A DNA stretch of 64,000 bases from Amycolatopsis sp. CA-126428 (GTDB taxonomy: Bacteria > Actinomycetota > Actinomycetes > Mycobacteriales > Pseudonocardiaceae), in contig NZ_PPHF01000165.1 of assembly GCF_002904335.1 (NCBI RefSeq), forward strand, positions 186,001-250,000. Direction: 5' to 3'. Both the position numbers and the translations under genes were made by a program. The notes beneath the pieces were generated by a model. That model had not been told where the DNA came from, made no database searches, and was given only the letters and a program-made list of their open reading frames with translations. Every line of letters begins with the position of its first letter. Position 1 is the stretch's first letter. This document shows positions 23,936-32,702 of this stretch, piece by piece.

Positions 23936-26293
23936 TCAGCGCAGCACCACGACCCGCAGCGCGGGGGAGCGCAGGATGTCGGCTTCGCAGAACCGGCCCT
24001 TCACCCACTCGCCCCGGCTGTAGAGCTTCGTCTGGTCGCTGAAGTACGGCGACGCCGGATTGGCCGACTGCGAGTACGTCAGCAACGTCGAGGAGTCCGG
24101 GCACCCGCGCCCGCCGAACCCGACGACCTGGATGAAGCTGGACCCGTGCGCGACCTCGGTGTTGCCGCGCGCCGGCTCCCACACCGGCGTCATCACGTTG
24201 AGCACGCCGAGCTGGCCCTGGGCGCCGTGGATCGGGATGCGCTCGCCGTTGCGGGTGACGGACTGGCCGTCCCGCAACCGCGCGTCCGGCGCGAGCCCCG
24301 CCGCGCGCAGTTCCACGAGCGCATCCCCGAACGCCCGCTGGATGCCCGGGTCCCCGACGTTCAGGGTGTTCGGCGTGGTCAGCGGTGCCTGCGGATCGAA
24401 CGGCACGGTGAACCGGGGAAGCCCGCCGAGCCGCGCGGCGAACCGCTGGAACAGCAGCGAACCCCGGCTGTCGAGCGAATACGTGTGGTCCCAGTTCGCC
24501 AGCGCGGTGCACGCCGGGCCGACCGGCACCGGGCCGGACGACGACGGCGCCTGCCCTTCCGGGAAGGACGCGCACAGCTTGGCCAGGTCCGCCGCCCCCA
24601 GATCGGCCAGCAGGCTGTGGTCGGTGAAGAGCACCTTTTTCATCGACTCCGTGCTGAACCCGCCCTTTTCGGCCGTGAGCAACGCTTCCCGGGTCCGTGG
24701 GTTGCGCTCGGTCGCCTGGTCTCCGACGATGTGCGGGTACCCCGTGATCGGCGCCTTCGCGTTCGCCAGCCAGGCGCTGTCGTTCGTGTTCAGTTCGTAG
24801 TCACGGCGCTGCTGCTGCGGCAGCCGTGCCGGCGCGAAGATTCCCGGTTCCAGCGCTCCGGGGTCGGAACCCCACTGGCAGGAGGTCTTCCCACCGTCCA
24901 AAATGGCCAGTTGATCGCCCGGGAACGTCTGGCGCCCCAAGGGCGTGCTGCACGCCTCGGCCAGTGCGTCGGTGACGTGCGGGACGACCTGGATGTCGGC
25001 GTAGAGCGCGTTGCCCGCCCGGTCGGTGGCGATCGTGTTGACCCACGGTACGCCCTGCGTGCTGCTGAGCGCCCGGACGACGTCGGCCGTGCTGCGCGCC
25101 TGGTCGAGTTCGAACCACGTGTTCAACCCGCGCAGGTTGGTCGCATTGGCGTCCCGCAAGGCGTACGCCGACTTCGCGGTCCACGGCACCGGGAACCCGC
25201 CGACGTCGTTCAGCACCGGCCCGTACCGCGTCGCCCAGAAGGTCTGGCGGACCGGCTTCAGCGAACCATCGGCCTGGCGCACCTGGACCGTGACCTCGCG
25301 GGAGGTCATCTTCTCGGGCTTGCCGTCGACCACGTACGTCGTCGGGTCACCGGCCGCCAGCGGCACCTCGAACAGGCCGAACGTGACCGGTGTGGACACC
25401 GTGTGCGTCCAGGCCGCGTCGGCGGTGTGCCCGATCATCACGAACGGCATGCCGAGCAGGCTCGCCCCGGCCACGTCCACCCGGCCCGGGATGGTCAGCT
25501 GGCTCTGCCAGAACCGCCGCCCGTCGTGCCACGGGTAGTGCGGGTTGCCGAGCAGCACGCTGCCCCGGCCCGCCGCGGTCCCGTCGCTGCCGATGGCGAT
25601 GCCGTTGCTGCCGAGCCCGCCCTTCCCGAGCCCGTCACGCAGGCTCGCCGACAGCTGCGCGGCCGTGCCCGGGTTCGCGGTCGCCGTGCCGGACGGCGGC
25701 GTCGCGAACAGCCCTTCGGTGACGAAGCCCAGGCCGCCGGTGACGGCGATCGAGTAGAAGTGCCGGTAGAAGTCCTGCTCGCTGATCGGCCGGACCCAGT
25801 CGGCGCCGCGGCAGGCCGGATCGGTGATCCCGGACCGGCCGGTGCGGGCCAGGAAGGCGTTGAACCCCTTGACGTAGCCCGAAACGATCTGCCGGACCTC
25901 GGGCCGCGGCCCCTGCGGCGCGGGTTGCGCGACCAGCCGGTCGACCACGCCGGAGTCGTTGAGCTGCTGGAAGAACAGGTCGCTGTGCAGGTTGGTCTTC
26001 GCCTCCGACAGCGACCGGTAGCCCTCGCCGTCCGGGCCGAAGTACCGCGACCGCTGCGCGCTCACCGTGACGTAGATCTTCGCGAGCTCGCAGACGTTGT
26101 CGGTCGCCGCCGCGTAGCCGTACCCGTAGCCGAGGCCGGCGAAGTCCTTCGCGACGATGTGCGGGATGCCGTGTTCGGTGTAGCGCAGGACGGCCTTCGC
26201 GCTGTCTTCCCCTGCCGTCGCGACGCCGGTACTGAGTGTGGTGACCGAGAGCGCTGCAGCCAAAATGGCCAGCGCCTTCCGGATGTGCGTCAT
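23936..26293 (-). CDS. Secreted penicillin-acylase-family N-terminal nucleophile hydrolase
   Basis: 785 aa from the ATG at 26293, preceded by AGGGGG. A Sec signal peptide covers about residues 1-27 (ALAILAAALSVTTLSTGVATAG). The family is made as a precursor that cuts itself before a serine; GLG|SNG puts this nucleophile at S229, leaving an alpha chain of ~200 aa and a beta chain of ~555 aa. TRYGPVL, WELD-like NTWFELDQA and NTNDSAWLAN are further family segments. Members hydrolyse beta-lactam side chains, acyl-homoserine lactones or acylated cyclic peptides, so the substrate is open. Divergent from phoD. Confidence 0.92.
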   Translation of the reverse strand: MTHIRKALAILAAALSVTTLSTGVATAGEDSAKAVLRYTEHGIPHIVAKDFAGLGYGYGYAAATDNVCELAKIYVTVSAQRSRYFGPDGEGYRSLSEAKTNLHSDLFFQQLNDSGVVDRLVAQPAPQGPRPEVRQIVSGYVKGFNAFLARTGRSGITDPACRGADWVRPISEQDFYRHFYSIAVTGGLGFVTEGLFATPPSGTATANPGTAAQLSASLRDGLGKGGLGSNGIAIGSDGTAAGRGSVLLGNPHYPWHDGRRFWQSQLTIPGRVDVAGASLLGMPFVMIGHTADAAWTHTVSTPVTFGLFEVPLAAGDPTTYVVDGKPEKMTSREVTVQVRQADGSLKPVRQTFWATRYGPVLNDVGGFPVPWTAKSAYALRDANATNLRGLNTWFELDQARSTADVVRALSSTQGVPWVNTIATDRAGNALYADIQVVPHVTDALAEACSTPLGRQTFPGDQLAILDGGKTSCQWGSDPGALEPGIFAPARLPQQQRRDYELNTNDSAWLANAKAPITGYPHIVGDQATERNPRTREALLTAEKGGFSTESMKKVLFTDHSLLADLGAADLAKLCASFPEGQAPSSSGPVPVGPACTALANWDHTYSLDSRGSLLFQRFAARLGGLPRFTVPFDPQAPLTTPNTLNVGDPGIQRAFGDALVELRAAGLAPDARLRDGQSVTRNGERIPIHGAQGQLGVLNVMTPVWEPARGNTEVAHGSSFIQVVGFGGRGCPDSSTLLTYSQSANPASPYFSDQTKLYSRGEWVKGRFCEADILRSPALRVVVLR

Positions 26294-26328
26294 TTCGTAC
26301 CCCCTTGTCGTGATCACCAAGCTACCGA

Positions 26329-26340
26329 CGGCGATCGCCG
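26329..26340. repeat. 12-bp palindrome between the acylase gene and phoD
   Basis: CGGCGATCGCCG is a perfect palindrome in the 125-bp divergent region. A single PHO-box-like unit, GTTCATCCGC, follows at 26369-26378 in front of phoD. Both are weak signals on their own. Confidence 0.3.
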
Positions 26341-26418
26341 CCGGGTATGGGGGAAAACCCCAGTGTTCGTTCATCCGCACGCAAGCCGGTGTTGGCCGCG
26401 GCGGGATAGAAACCGCGC

Positions 26419-27975
26419 ATGACCGAACCGACCCACCACTCCCGCCGCACGCTCCTCAAAGCCGGGCTGACCGGCGCCTCCGCGGTCGCCGCCGGCCTCG
26501 TCGTGCCGTCCACGGCCTTCGCCGCGGCCCCGCTCGTCCGCGCCGGCCGGCCGCTGCTCACCCACGGCGTCCAGTCCGGCGACGTCACGCCGGGCTCGGC
26601 CATCGTCTGGTCGCGCGCGGACCGGCCGGCCCGCCTGGTCGTCGAAATCGCGCGGGACCCGTCGTTCCGGCACGCCCGGCGCGTGCCCGGCCCGCTGGTG
26701 GGTCCGGACAGCGGCGGCACCGGCCGCGTGCGCGTCGCGGCGCTGGCACCCGGCACCGAGTACCACTACCGCGTCACCGCCGAAGCCCTGGACGGGCGCG
26801 CCACGAGCGAGCCGCTGACCGGCCGGTTCGCCACCGCACCGGTGGGCCGCCGCGACGCGCGGATCCTGTGGTCGGGCGACGTCGTCGGCCAGAACTGGGG
26901 GATCAACCCGGGCCTGGGCGGGATGACGATCTTCTCCGCGATGGCCGCCCGCTGCCCGGACCTGTTCCTGCACAGCGGCGACACGGTGTATTCGGACGGC
27001 CCGCTCACCGAGACCGTCACCCTCCCCGGCGGCCGGACCTGGCGCAACGTCGTCACGCCCGAGAAGGCGAAGGTCGCCGAGACCCTCGACGAATTCCGCG
27101 GCCAGCACGCGTACAACCGGCTCGACGACAACTTCAGGCGCTTCGCCGCGCAGGTGCCCGCCTACGTGCAGTGGGATGACCACGAGGTCTTGAACAACTG
27201 GTACCCGGGCAAGATCCTCGACAACCCGGCCTACACCGAGAAGCGCGTCGACGTCCTCGCGCCGCGGGCGTACCAGGCGTTCCACGAGTGGCACCCGATC
27301 GACTCGCGCCGGGCCGTCGACGGCCGCGTCTACCGCAGCTTCAGCTACGGCTCCCGCGTCGAAATCTTCGTGCTGGACATGCGGACCTACCGCAACGCCA
27401 ACACGGCGGACCAGACCAAGCCGGGGTACATCCTCGGTGACGCGCAGGCCCGCTGGCTGGCCGACGCGCTCGGCCGCAGCACGGCCACCTGGAAGATCGT
27501 CCAGGCCGACATGCCGCTGGGCCTGGTCGTCCCGGACGGCACCGACATCGAGGCCGTGGCGAACAACCTGCCGGGCGCGCCGGGCGGGCGGGAGACGGAA
27601 CTGGCCTGGGTGCTGCGGGAAATCCAGCGCCGCCGCGTCCGCAACGTCGTCTGGCTGACCGCCGACGTCCACTACACCGCGGCGCACCACTATTCACCCG
27701 ACCGGGCCGCCTTCCAGGACTTCGACCCGTTCTGGGAGTTCGTGTCCGGGCCGCTGAACGCGGGCGCGTTCGGGCCGAACAAGCTCGACCCGACGTTCGG
27801 CCCCGAAGCGGTGTTCGTGCACGCCCCGCCCGCGGCGAACACGGCCCCGATCGACGGCTTCCAGCACTTCGGCGAGCTGAACGTCGACGGCGCGAGCGGC
27901 GACCTCACGGTCGATCTCCGCGACGCCACCGGGGCATCGCTGTGGTCGAAGACACTGCACCCGGCAGGGCGCTGA
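26419..27975 (+). CDS. phoD: Alkaline phosphatase D (PhoD), Tat-exported
   Basis: 518 aa. The twin-arginine signal SRRTLLKAGLTGASAVAAGL ends near STAFAAAP. PhoD enzymes are calcium/iron phosphodiesterase-phosphatases acting outside the cell. Metal and catalytic segments: WSGDVVGQNWG, FLHSGDTVYSDG, QWDDHEVLNNW and WLTADVHYTAAHHY. Length is normal for the family. The gene stands in the insertion between DUF4233 and ndk and is divergent from the acylase. Phosphate control is plausible (see PHO-like unit upstream) but unproven. Confidence 0.95.
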   Translation: MTEPTHHSRRTLLKAGLTGASAVAAGLVVPSTAFAAAPLVRAGRPLLTHGVQSGDVTPGSAIVWSRADRPARLVVEIARDPSFRHARRVPGPLVGPDSGGTGRVRVAALAPGTEYHYRVTAEALDGRATSEPLTGRFATAPVGRRDARILWSGDVVGQNWGINPGLGGMTIFSAMAARCPDLFLHSGDTVYSDGPLTETVTLPGGRTWRNVVTPEKAKVAETLDEFRGQHAYNRLDDNFRRFAAQVPAYVQWDDHEVLNNWYPGKILDNPAYTEKRVDVLAPRAYQAFHEWHPIDSRRAVDGRVYRSFSYGSRVEIFVLDMRTYRNANTADQTKPGYILGDAQARWLADALGRSTATWKIVQADMPLGLVVPDGTDIEAVANNLPGAPGGRETELAWVLREIQRRRVRNVVWLTADVHYTAAHHYSPDRAAFQDFDPFWEFVSGPLNAGAFGPNKLDPTFGPEAVFVHAPPAANTAPIDGFQHFGELNVDGASGDLTVDLRDATGASLWSKTLHPAGR

Positions 27976-28027
27976 GCAGGGTCGGCTACGCTCACGCGCA
28001 CCGATACGCACCCGTACCAATGGCATC

Positions 28028-28080
28028 CGGGGCTTCGCCCCGAGCCGGGGCTCCGCCACCCGGACCCCCAAAAAAGCATT
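28028..28080 (+). other. Hairpin-rich ndk leader
   Basis: CGGGGC-TTC-GCCCCG (28028-28042) forms a short hairpin, followed by a second GC-rich imperfect repeat and then an A-run just before the ndk ribosome binding site. There is no T-run, so it is not a normal terminator for phoD. Elements of this GGGGCTTCGCCCC type recur in intergenic DNA of related actinomycetes. Confidence 0.35.
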
Positions 28081-28096
28081 AAGGAGAAATACCGTC

Positions 28097-28507
28097 GTGA
28101 CTGAACGCACGCTGGTCCTGGTCAAGCCCGATGGCGTCGCGCGCGGCCTCGTCGGCGAAGTGATCTCGCGGATCGAGCGCAAGGGCCTCAAGCTCGCCGC
28201 GGTCGAGCTGCGGACCGTCCCGCAGGCGCTGGCCGAGGAGCACTACGCCGAGCACAAGGAGCGTTTGTTCTTCGGCGACCTGCTCGAGTTCATCACCTCG
28301 GGCCCGCTGGTCGCGCTCGCCGTCGAGGGCCCGCGCGCCATCGCCGCGTTCCGCCAGCTGGCCGGCGGCACCGACCCGGTCGAGAAGGCCACCCCGGGCA
28401 CCATCCGCGGCGACTTCGCGCTGGAGACCCAGTACAACCTGGTCCACGGCTCGGACTCGCCGGAGTCGGCCGAGCGTGAGCTGAAGCTCTGGTTCCCCGA
28501 CCTGTGA
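28097..28507 (+). CDS. ndk: Nucleoside diphosphate kinase
   Basis: 136 aa from a GTG preceded by AAGGAG. Transfers the gamma phosphate of ATP to nucleoside diphosphates. Active-site H117 is in NLVHGSDS; ERTLVLVKPDGVARGLVGEV is the N-terminal signature. Full length. In mycobacteria it directly follows DUF4233; here seven kilobases of other genes intervene. Confidence 0.98.
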   Translation: MTERTLVLVKPDGVARGLVGEVISRIERKGLKLAAVELRTVPQALAEEHYAEHKERLFFGDLLEFITSGPLVALAVEGPRAIAAFRQLAGGTDPVEKATPGTIRGDFALETQYNLVHGSDSPESAERELKLWFPDL

Positions 28508-28556
28508 TCGGCACCGGGGCCGCGCACCGCGCGGCCCCGGTTTCCCGGGAGACCCC

Positions 28557-29270
28557 ATGACGACGATGCCGTTCCCCGCCCGCGCGTACCTGCCCGTGCT
28601 GCGCGAGCTGACCAGCGCCTTCGCCGAGCGGCTGCGCACCGGCGACCCGGCGGCGAAGGTGCCGGACTGCGTGGGCTGGACGCTGGCCGACCTCGGCACC
28701 CACCTCGGGAACGTGCACCGATGGGCCGCCACCGTCGTCACCACCGGGCAATCCCACCCCCAGGACTTCGAGCGGGCGCCGGGCGCCGAGCTGGTGTCCT
28801 GGTACGCCGAGAGCGCCGGAATCCTGCTGGACGCGCTGGCCGCGGCCGGCCCTGAAGACCGGTGCTGGCACTTCGGCGGCACCGAGAAGACCACGGCGTT
28901 CTGGTTCCGCCGCCAGGTCCACGAAACCGCCGTCCACCTCGCCGACGCGGGGAGCGACCACGCGCTCGACCCCGCCGTGGCCGCGGACGGCGTCGACGAG
29001 GTCCTCGGCGCGATGCTGCCGCGCGTGACGCGCTGGCACGCCGTTCCCCAGCTGCCCGGGCCCGTCACCCTGCGCGCCACCGACACCGGCGATGTCTGGA
29101 CCGTGCACCCCGGCGAGCCACCCGCCCTGGGCCCCGCCGCTTCCGGCGGCGCGAGCGTGGAAGGGCCGGCGCGCGATCTGCTGCTGCGCTTGTGGAAGCG
29201 CTCCGGGCCGGACCCGCGTGCCACCGGCGAGGCCGCGGAAGCGCTCCTCGCCGCGCCGCTGACCCCGTAA
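28557..29270 (+). CDS. Mycothiol-dependent maleylpyruvate-isomerase-like protein (DinB fold)
   Basis: 237 aa. The N-terminal four-helix domain has the metal histidines of the DinB/maleylpyruvate isomerase family: GTHLGNVHRWA near residue 52 and RRQVHETAVHLADA near 125. A C-terminal sterol-carrier-like segment follows (VTLRATDTGDVWTV). Actinobacterial genomes encode many such proteins, often linked to mycothiol chemistry; the substrate is unknown. It is 49 bp behind ndk and could share its transcript. Confidence 0.85.
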   Translation: MTTMPFPARAYLPVLRELTSAFAERLRTGDPAAKVPDCVGWTLADLGTHLGNVHRWAATVVTTGQSHPQDFERAPGAELVSWYAESAGILLDALAAAGPEDRCWHFGGTEKTTAFWFRRQVHETAVHLADAGSDHALDPAVAADGVDEVLGAMLPRVTRWHAVPQLPGPVTLRATDTGDVWTVHPGEPPALGPAASGGASVEGPARDLLLRLWKRSGPDPRATGEAAEALLAAPLTP

Positions 29271-29285
29271 GGGTGTTCTAGACCA

Positions 29286-29300
29286 TTCAGGCGGCGTTCA
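29286..29300. promoter_or_regulatory. Possible PHO-box-like direct repeat
   Basis: TTCA recurs at 29286-29289 and 29297-29300, exactly 11 bp apart, the second inside GTTCACCGGG. PhoP boxes of Streptomyces consist of 11-bp direct units with a GTTCA core. It lies 76 bp before a secreted phosphoesterase gene. Only two weak units are seen. Confidence 0.3.
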
Positions 29301-29375
29301 CCGGGAAGTCTTCCCCCGGCCGTGCCGCTGCGCTGTGCTGGTCCGGCTCACTCTCACTCGATACTGGGGTACCTG

Positions 29376-32300
29376 GTGAAGAAGTCACGCGCAGCGTTGC
29401 CGCTCGTCGCCTTGTTCGCGACGGCGTTCGTCGTTCCGGCCCACGCCGACCCCCTCGCCGCACCGCTCGGCACGCCGCCGGTCGAGGCCGCGCCCGCCGC
29501 GTCGTCGGACCACCAGGGCCCGGCCGCCTTCGCCGCCGCGAATCCCGACGACGGGCTCGTCACCGGCAGCGCGACCACCGAGGTCGCGCCCGGCCTGAAC
29601 CTCACCCAGTTCGACCGGTTCGACCCGGCCGGCTGGATCCGCGGCGACACCCTGGCCGTCGACCTGGGCAGCAAGGTGCTCAAGCCGACGTACCTGAGCC
29701 CCGGGACGGTTTCCGCGCGGACGCCGCTGTCGCAGCAGGTCGCGCGGGCGGGCGCGGTGGCCGGCGTCAACGGCGACTTCTTCGACATCAACGCCACCGG
29801 CGCCCCGATCGGCGTCGGCATCGACCGCGGGCGGCTGCAGACCGCGCCCGCCGCCGGGCACAACCTGACCGCGTCGATCACCGACGCGGGCAAGGCGCAG
29901 CTCGCGTCGATCTTCCTCGAAGCCACCGTGACGCTGCCCGGGGGCACGGTGCCGGCGACCAACTTCAACAGCCCGGTCCTCGGTGCGGACGCGATCGGCG
30001 TCTACACGCCGTTGTGGGGCGCTTCGGGCCGTCGGACGTCGGTCGCGGGCGCCGCGCGGGTGCGGGAGATCGAGGTGCGAGACGGCGTCGTCACGCAGGT
30101 GCGCACCGCGCCCGCCGACGGCCCGATCGCGGCGGGGACGACCGTGCTGCTGGCCCGCGAAGCCGGGGCGGACGCGCTCGCCGCGCTGCGGCCGGGTGAC
30201 GCGGTCGGCGTCACCTACGCGCCGCGCTCGGACGCCGGGAAGATCGCGGTCGCGGTGGGCGGCAACGAAGTCCTGCTCCGCGACGGCGTCGTGCAGCCGG
30301 TCGACGACGTCGCCATGCACCCGCGGACGGCGGTCGGCTTCTCCGCCGACGGCCGGAAGCTGTGGCTGGCCACCGTGGACGGGCGGCAGGCCGACAGCCG
30401 CGGGATGACCGAGCTCGAACTGGCGCGGCACATGAAGAGCCTCGGCGCCGACGACGCGATCAACCTCGACGGCGGCGGGTCGTCGACGCTGCTCGCGCGC
30501 AACGAGGGCGAAGCCGCGCCGAGCGTCCGGAACGCGCCGTCCGACGGCGGGGAACGCCTGGTGCCCAACGGGATCGGCTTCACGACCGTGCCCGGCAGCG
30601 GCAAGCTCGCCGGCTTCGCGCCGGCGCCGGCCGTCGCGACGACCGACGCGAACCGCGTGCTGTCCGGCCTCACCCGGCACCTGGTCGCCGACGGCCACGA
30701 CGAAACCGGCGCCGCGGTGGCCGCCGACCCGCGCTGGAGCACGTCGGACCTCCGGCGGGCCACCGTGACGCGCGGGGTCGTCACCGGGCACGGCGCGGGT
30801 GCCGTCGACGTCGTCGCGCGCTCCGGCCGGGCGGCCGGGAAGGTGGCGCTTTCGGTGCTGGGCAAGCCGGTCCGGCTCGGCACGAGCACCGAGCAGGTCG
30901 CGCTGTCGGCCGCGGGCGCGCGAAGCACGTTCAAGGTCTACGGCTACGACGCCGACGGCTACGGCACCTGGCTCGAGCCCGACGACGTCAAGCTCGGCTA
31001 CGACCACTCGGTCGTGCGGGTCGAGCCGTCCGGTGACGGCTACGCGGTGACCGCGCTGACCTCCTCCGGCGCTTCGGCGGCCGGCCTGACCACGCACCTG
31101 GCCGCGTCGGTCGGCACCGTGGCGCAGGTGGCGTCGCCGTTGGACGGTCCGGCCGGCTGGGCAGCCACCGTGTTCCCGGCGGTCGTCGGCGCGGCGCTCT
31201 CCGCGGCACCCGGCCACGACGGCGGCGCCGGACTGGCGCTGGACTACCGGCTGACCGGCACGACCGCGACGCGCGCGGCCTACGTGACGCCGTCTTCGCC
31301 GCTTCCGGTTCCCGACGGCACGCAGAAGATCGGCCTGTGGGTGAACGGCGACGGCAAGGGCGCCTGGCTGCAGGCGGAACTGCGCGACGCGGCGAACGTG
31401 GCGTCCATTGTGGACCTTTCGCTGAGCGTGGACTGGACGGGCTGGCGGTACGTCACGGCCGCGATCCCGGCCGGGCTGGCCGCGGGACAGCGCCTCGCGC
31501 GCTTCTACGCCGTCGAGAACGTGCCCGACCAGCAGTACGAGGGCCGGCTCGGGTTCGACGACCTGACGTTCGAGGTGGCGCCGACGACCGCCGTGCCCGC
31601 CGACCCGGCCCCGCACGACCCGGCGCTGGTCACCGACGGCGTCCTGACCGGCGGGCTGCGGGTCGCGGTGGTCAGCGACGCCCAGTTCACCGCGGACGAC
31701 CCGGCGGGGCCGCTGGTCGCCCAGGCCCGGCGGGCGCTGCGCGAAGCCGTCGCGGCGAAACCGGATCTGGTGCTGATCAACGGCGACTTCGTCGACCGCG
31801 GCACGGCGCCCGACTTCGCGCTGGCCCGGCAGGTGATCACCGACGAGCTCGGCGAGCTGGTGCCCTGGTACTACGTGCCGGGCAACCACGAGGCCGAAGC
31901 CGGCAACGGCCTCGCGAACTTCCAGGCCGCGTTCGGGGTCACGCACCGGGTCGTCGACGTCCACGGCATCCGGCTGGTGCTGCTGGACTCCTCCCGCGGC
32001 TCGCTGCGGGCGGGCGGGTTCGACCAGGTCCGGCTGCTGCGCAACGCGCTCGACTCGGCGGCGGCCGATCGGTCCGTGCGCGGGGTCGTCGTCGCCATGC
32101 ACCACCCGGTCAAGGACCCGAGCCCGACCGGGAACTCCCAGCTCGGCGACCGGAAGGAAGCGACGCTGCTGACCCAGTGGCTGACCGGGTTCGAGCAGGC
32201 GTCGGGCAAACCGGCCGCCGCCGTGGCGTCGCACGCCGGCGTGTTCTCCCTGTCGCGCGTCGACGGGGTGCCGTACCTGGTCAACGGCAACTCGGGCAAG

Positions 32301-32660
32301 GCGCCCGCGGCCGCACCCGGCGACGGCGGGTTCGTCGGCTGGACGCTGCTGCGCGTGGACCCGGCCGACCGGGCGCAGCCGGTGCGGTTCGAGACGCGGC
32401 CGAACGTGGACTCGCTTTCGCTGCCGGGGCCGTCTTCGCTGGCCCGCGGCGAACGCGCGGTCGTCCGTGCTTCCCTCCGGCAGGGCACGCGGGACGTGCC
32501 GGTGTCGTACCCGGTGAGCGCCGGCTGGGCGGTGTCGTGGGGCGTCGTCGCGTTCGATCCCGCGTCCGGGGTGCTGACGGCGTTGCGGCCGGGGGTCGCG
32601 CGGCTGTCGGTGACGGTCAACGGGGTGACGGCGACGCTGGTCGTGACCGTCCGCGGCTAA
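29376..32660 (+). CDS. Secreted phosphodiester glycosidase-metallophosphoesterase fusion
   Basis: 1094 aa from the GTG at 29376, which places a Sec signal peptide at the very start (KKSRAALPLVALFATAFVVP, then AHA). Residues ~95-400 are a NAGPA-type phosphodiester glycosidase domain (AGVNGDFFDINATGAPIG and DDAINLDGGGSSTLL). Residues ~560-745 look like a carbohydrate-binding beta-sandwich. From ~760 to ~990 is a calcineurin-like phosphoesterase: VVSDAQFT, INGDFVDRG, VPGNHEAEAG, MHHPVKD and SHAG in place of the usual GHxH. The last ~80 residues are Ig-like. It probably strips phosphate from cell-wall or environmental sugar phosphodiesters. Confidence 0.88.
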   Translation: MKKSRAALPLVALFATAFVVPAHADPLAAPLGTPPVEAAPAASSDHQGPAAFAAANPDDGLVTGSATTEVAPGLNLTQFDRFDPAGWIRGDTLAVDLGSKVLKPTYLSPGTVSARTPLSQQVARAGAVAGVNGDFFDINATGAPIGVGIDRGRLQTAPAAGHNLTASITDAGKAQLASIFLEATVTLPGGTVPATNFNSPVLGADAIGVYTPLWGASGRRTSVAGAARVREIEVRDGVVTQVRTAPADGPIAAGTTVLLAREAGADALAALRPGDAVGVTYAPRSDAGKIAVAVGGNEVLLRDGVVQPVDDVAMHPRTAVGFSADGRKLWLATVDGRQADSRGMTELELARHMKSLGADDAINLDGGGSSTLLARNEGEAAPSVRNAPSDGGERLVPNGIGFTTVPGSGKLAGFAPAPAVATTDANRVLSGLTRHLVADGHDETGAAVAADPRWSTSDLRRATVTRGVVTGHGAGAVDVVARSGRAAGKVALSVLGKPVRLGTSTEQVALSAAGARSTFKVYGYDADGYGTWLEPDDVKLGYDHSVVRVEPSGDGYAVTALTSSGASAAGLTTHLAASVGTVAQVASPLDGPAGWAATVFPAVVGAALSAAPGHDGGAGLALDYRLTGTTATRAAYVTPSSPLPVPDGTQKIGLWVNGDGKGAWLQAELRDAANVASIVDLSLSVDWTGWRYVTAAIPAGLAAGQRLARFYAVENVPDQQYEGRLGFDDLTFEVAPTTAVPADPAPHDPALVTDGVLTGGLRVAVVSDAQFTADDPAGPLVAQARRALREAVAAKPDLVLINGDFVDRGTAPDFALARQVITDELGELVPWYYVPGNHEAEAGNGLANFQAAFGVTHRVVDVHGIRLVLLDSSRGSLRAGGFDQVRLLRNALDSAAADRSVRGVVVAMHHPVKDPSPTGNSQLGDRKEATLLTQWLTGFEQASGKPAAAVASHAGVFSLSRVDGVPYLVNGNSGKAPAAAPGDGGFVGWTLLRVDPADRAQPVRFETRPNVDSLSLPGPSSLARGERAVVRASLRQGTRDVPVSYPVSAGWAVSWGVVAFDPASGVLTALRPGVARLSVTVNGVTATLVVTVRG

Positions 32661-32689
32661 TCCGCTCGGTTTTTGTCGGTGGCGGGTCC

Positions 32690-32695
32690 TATGGT
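32690..32695 (+). promoter_or_regulatory. Leaderless -10 of the ABC ATPase gene
   Basis: TATGGT ends seven bases before the GTG at 32703. This spacing, and the lack of a ribosome binding site for it, favour 32703 over the ATG at 32691 as start. Confidence 0.4.
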
Positions 32696-32702
32696 GCGGG
32701 GT

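Noticed and set aside
29286..29300. Full PhoP box
   Set aside because: Only two weak 11-bp units; kept as a low-confidence feature.
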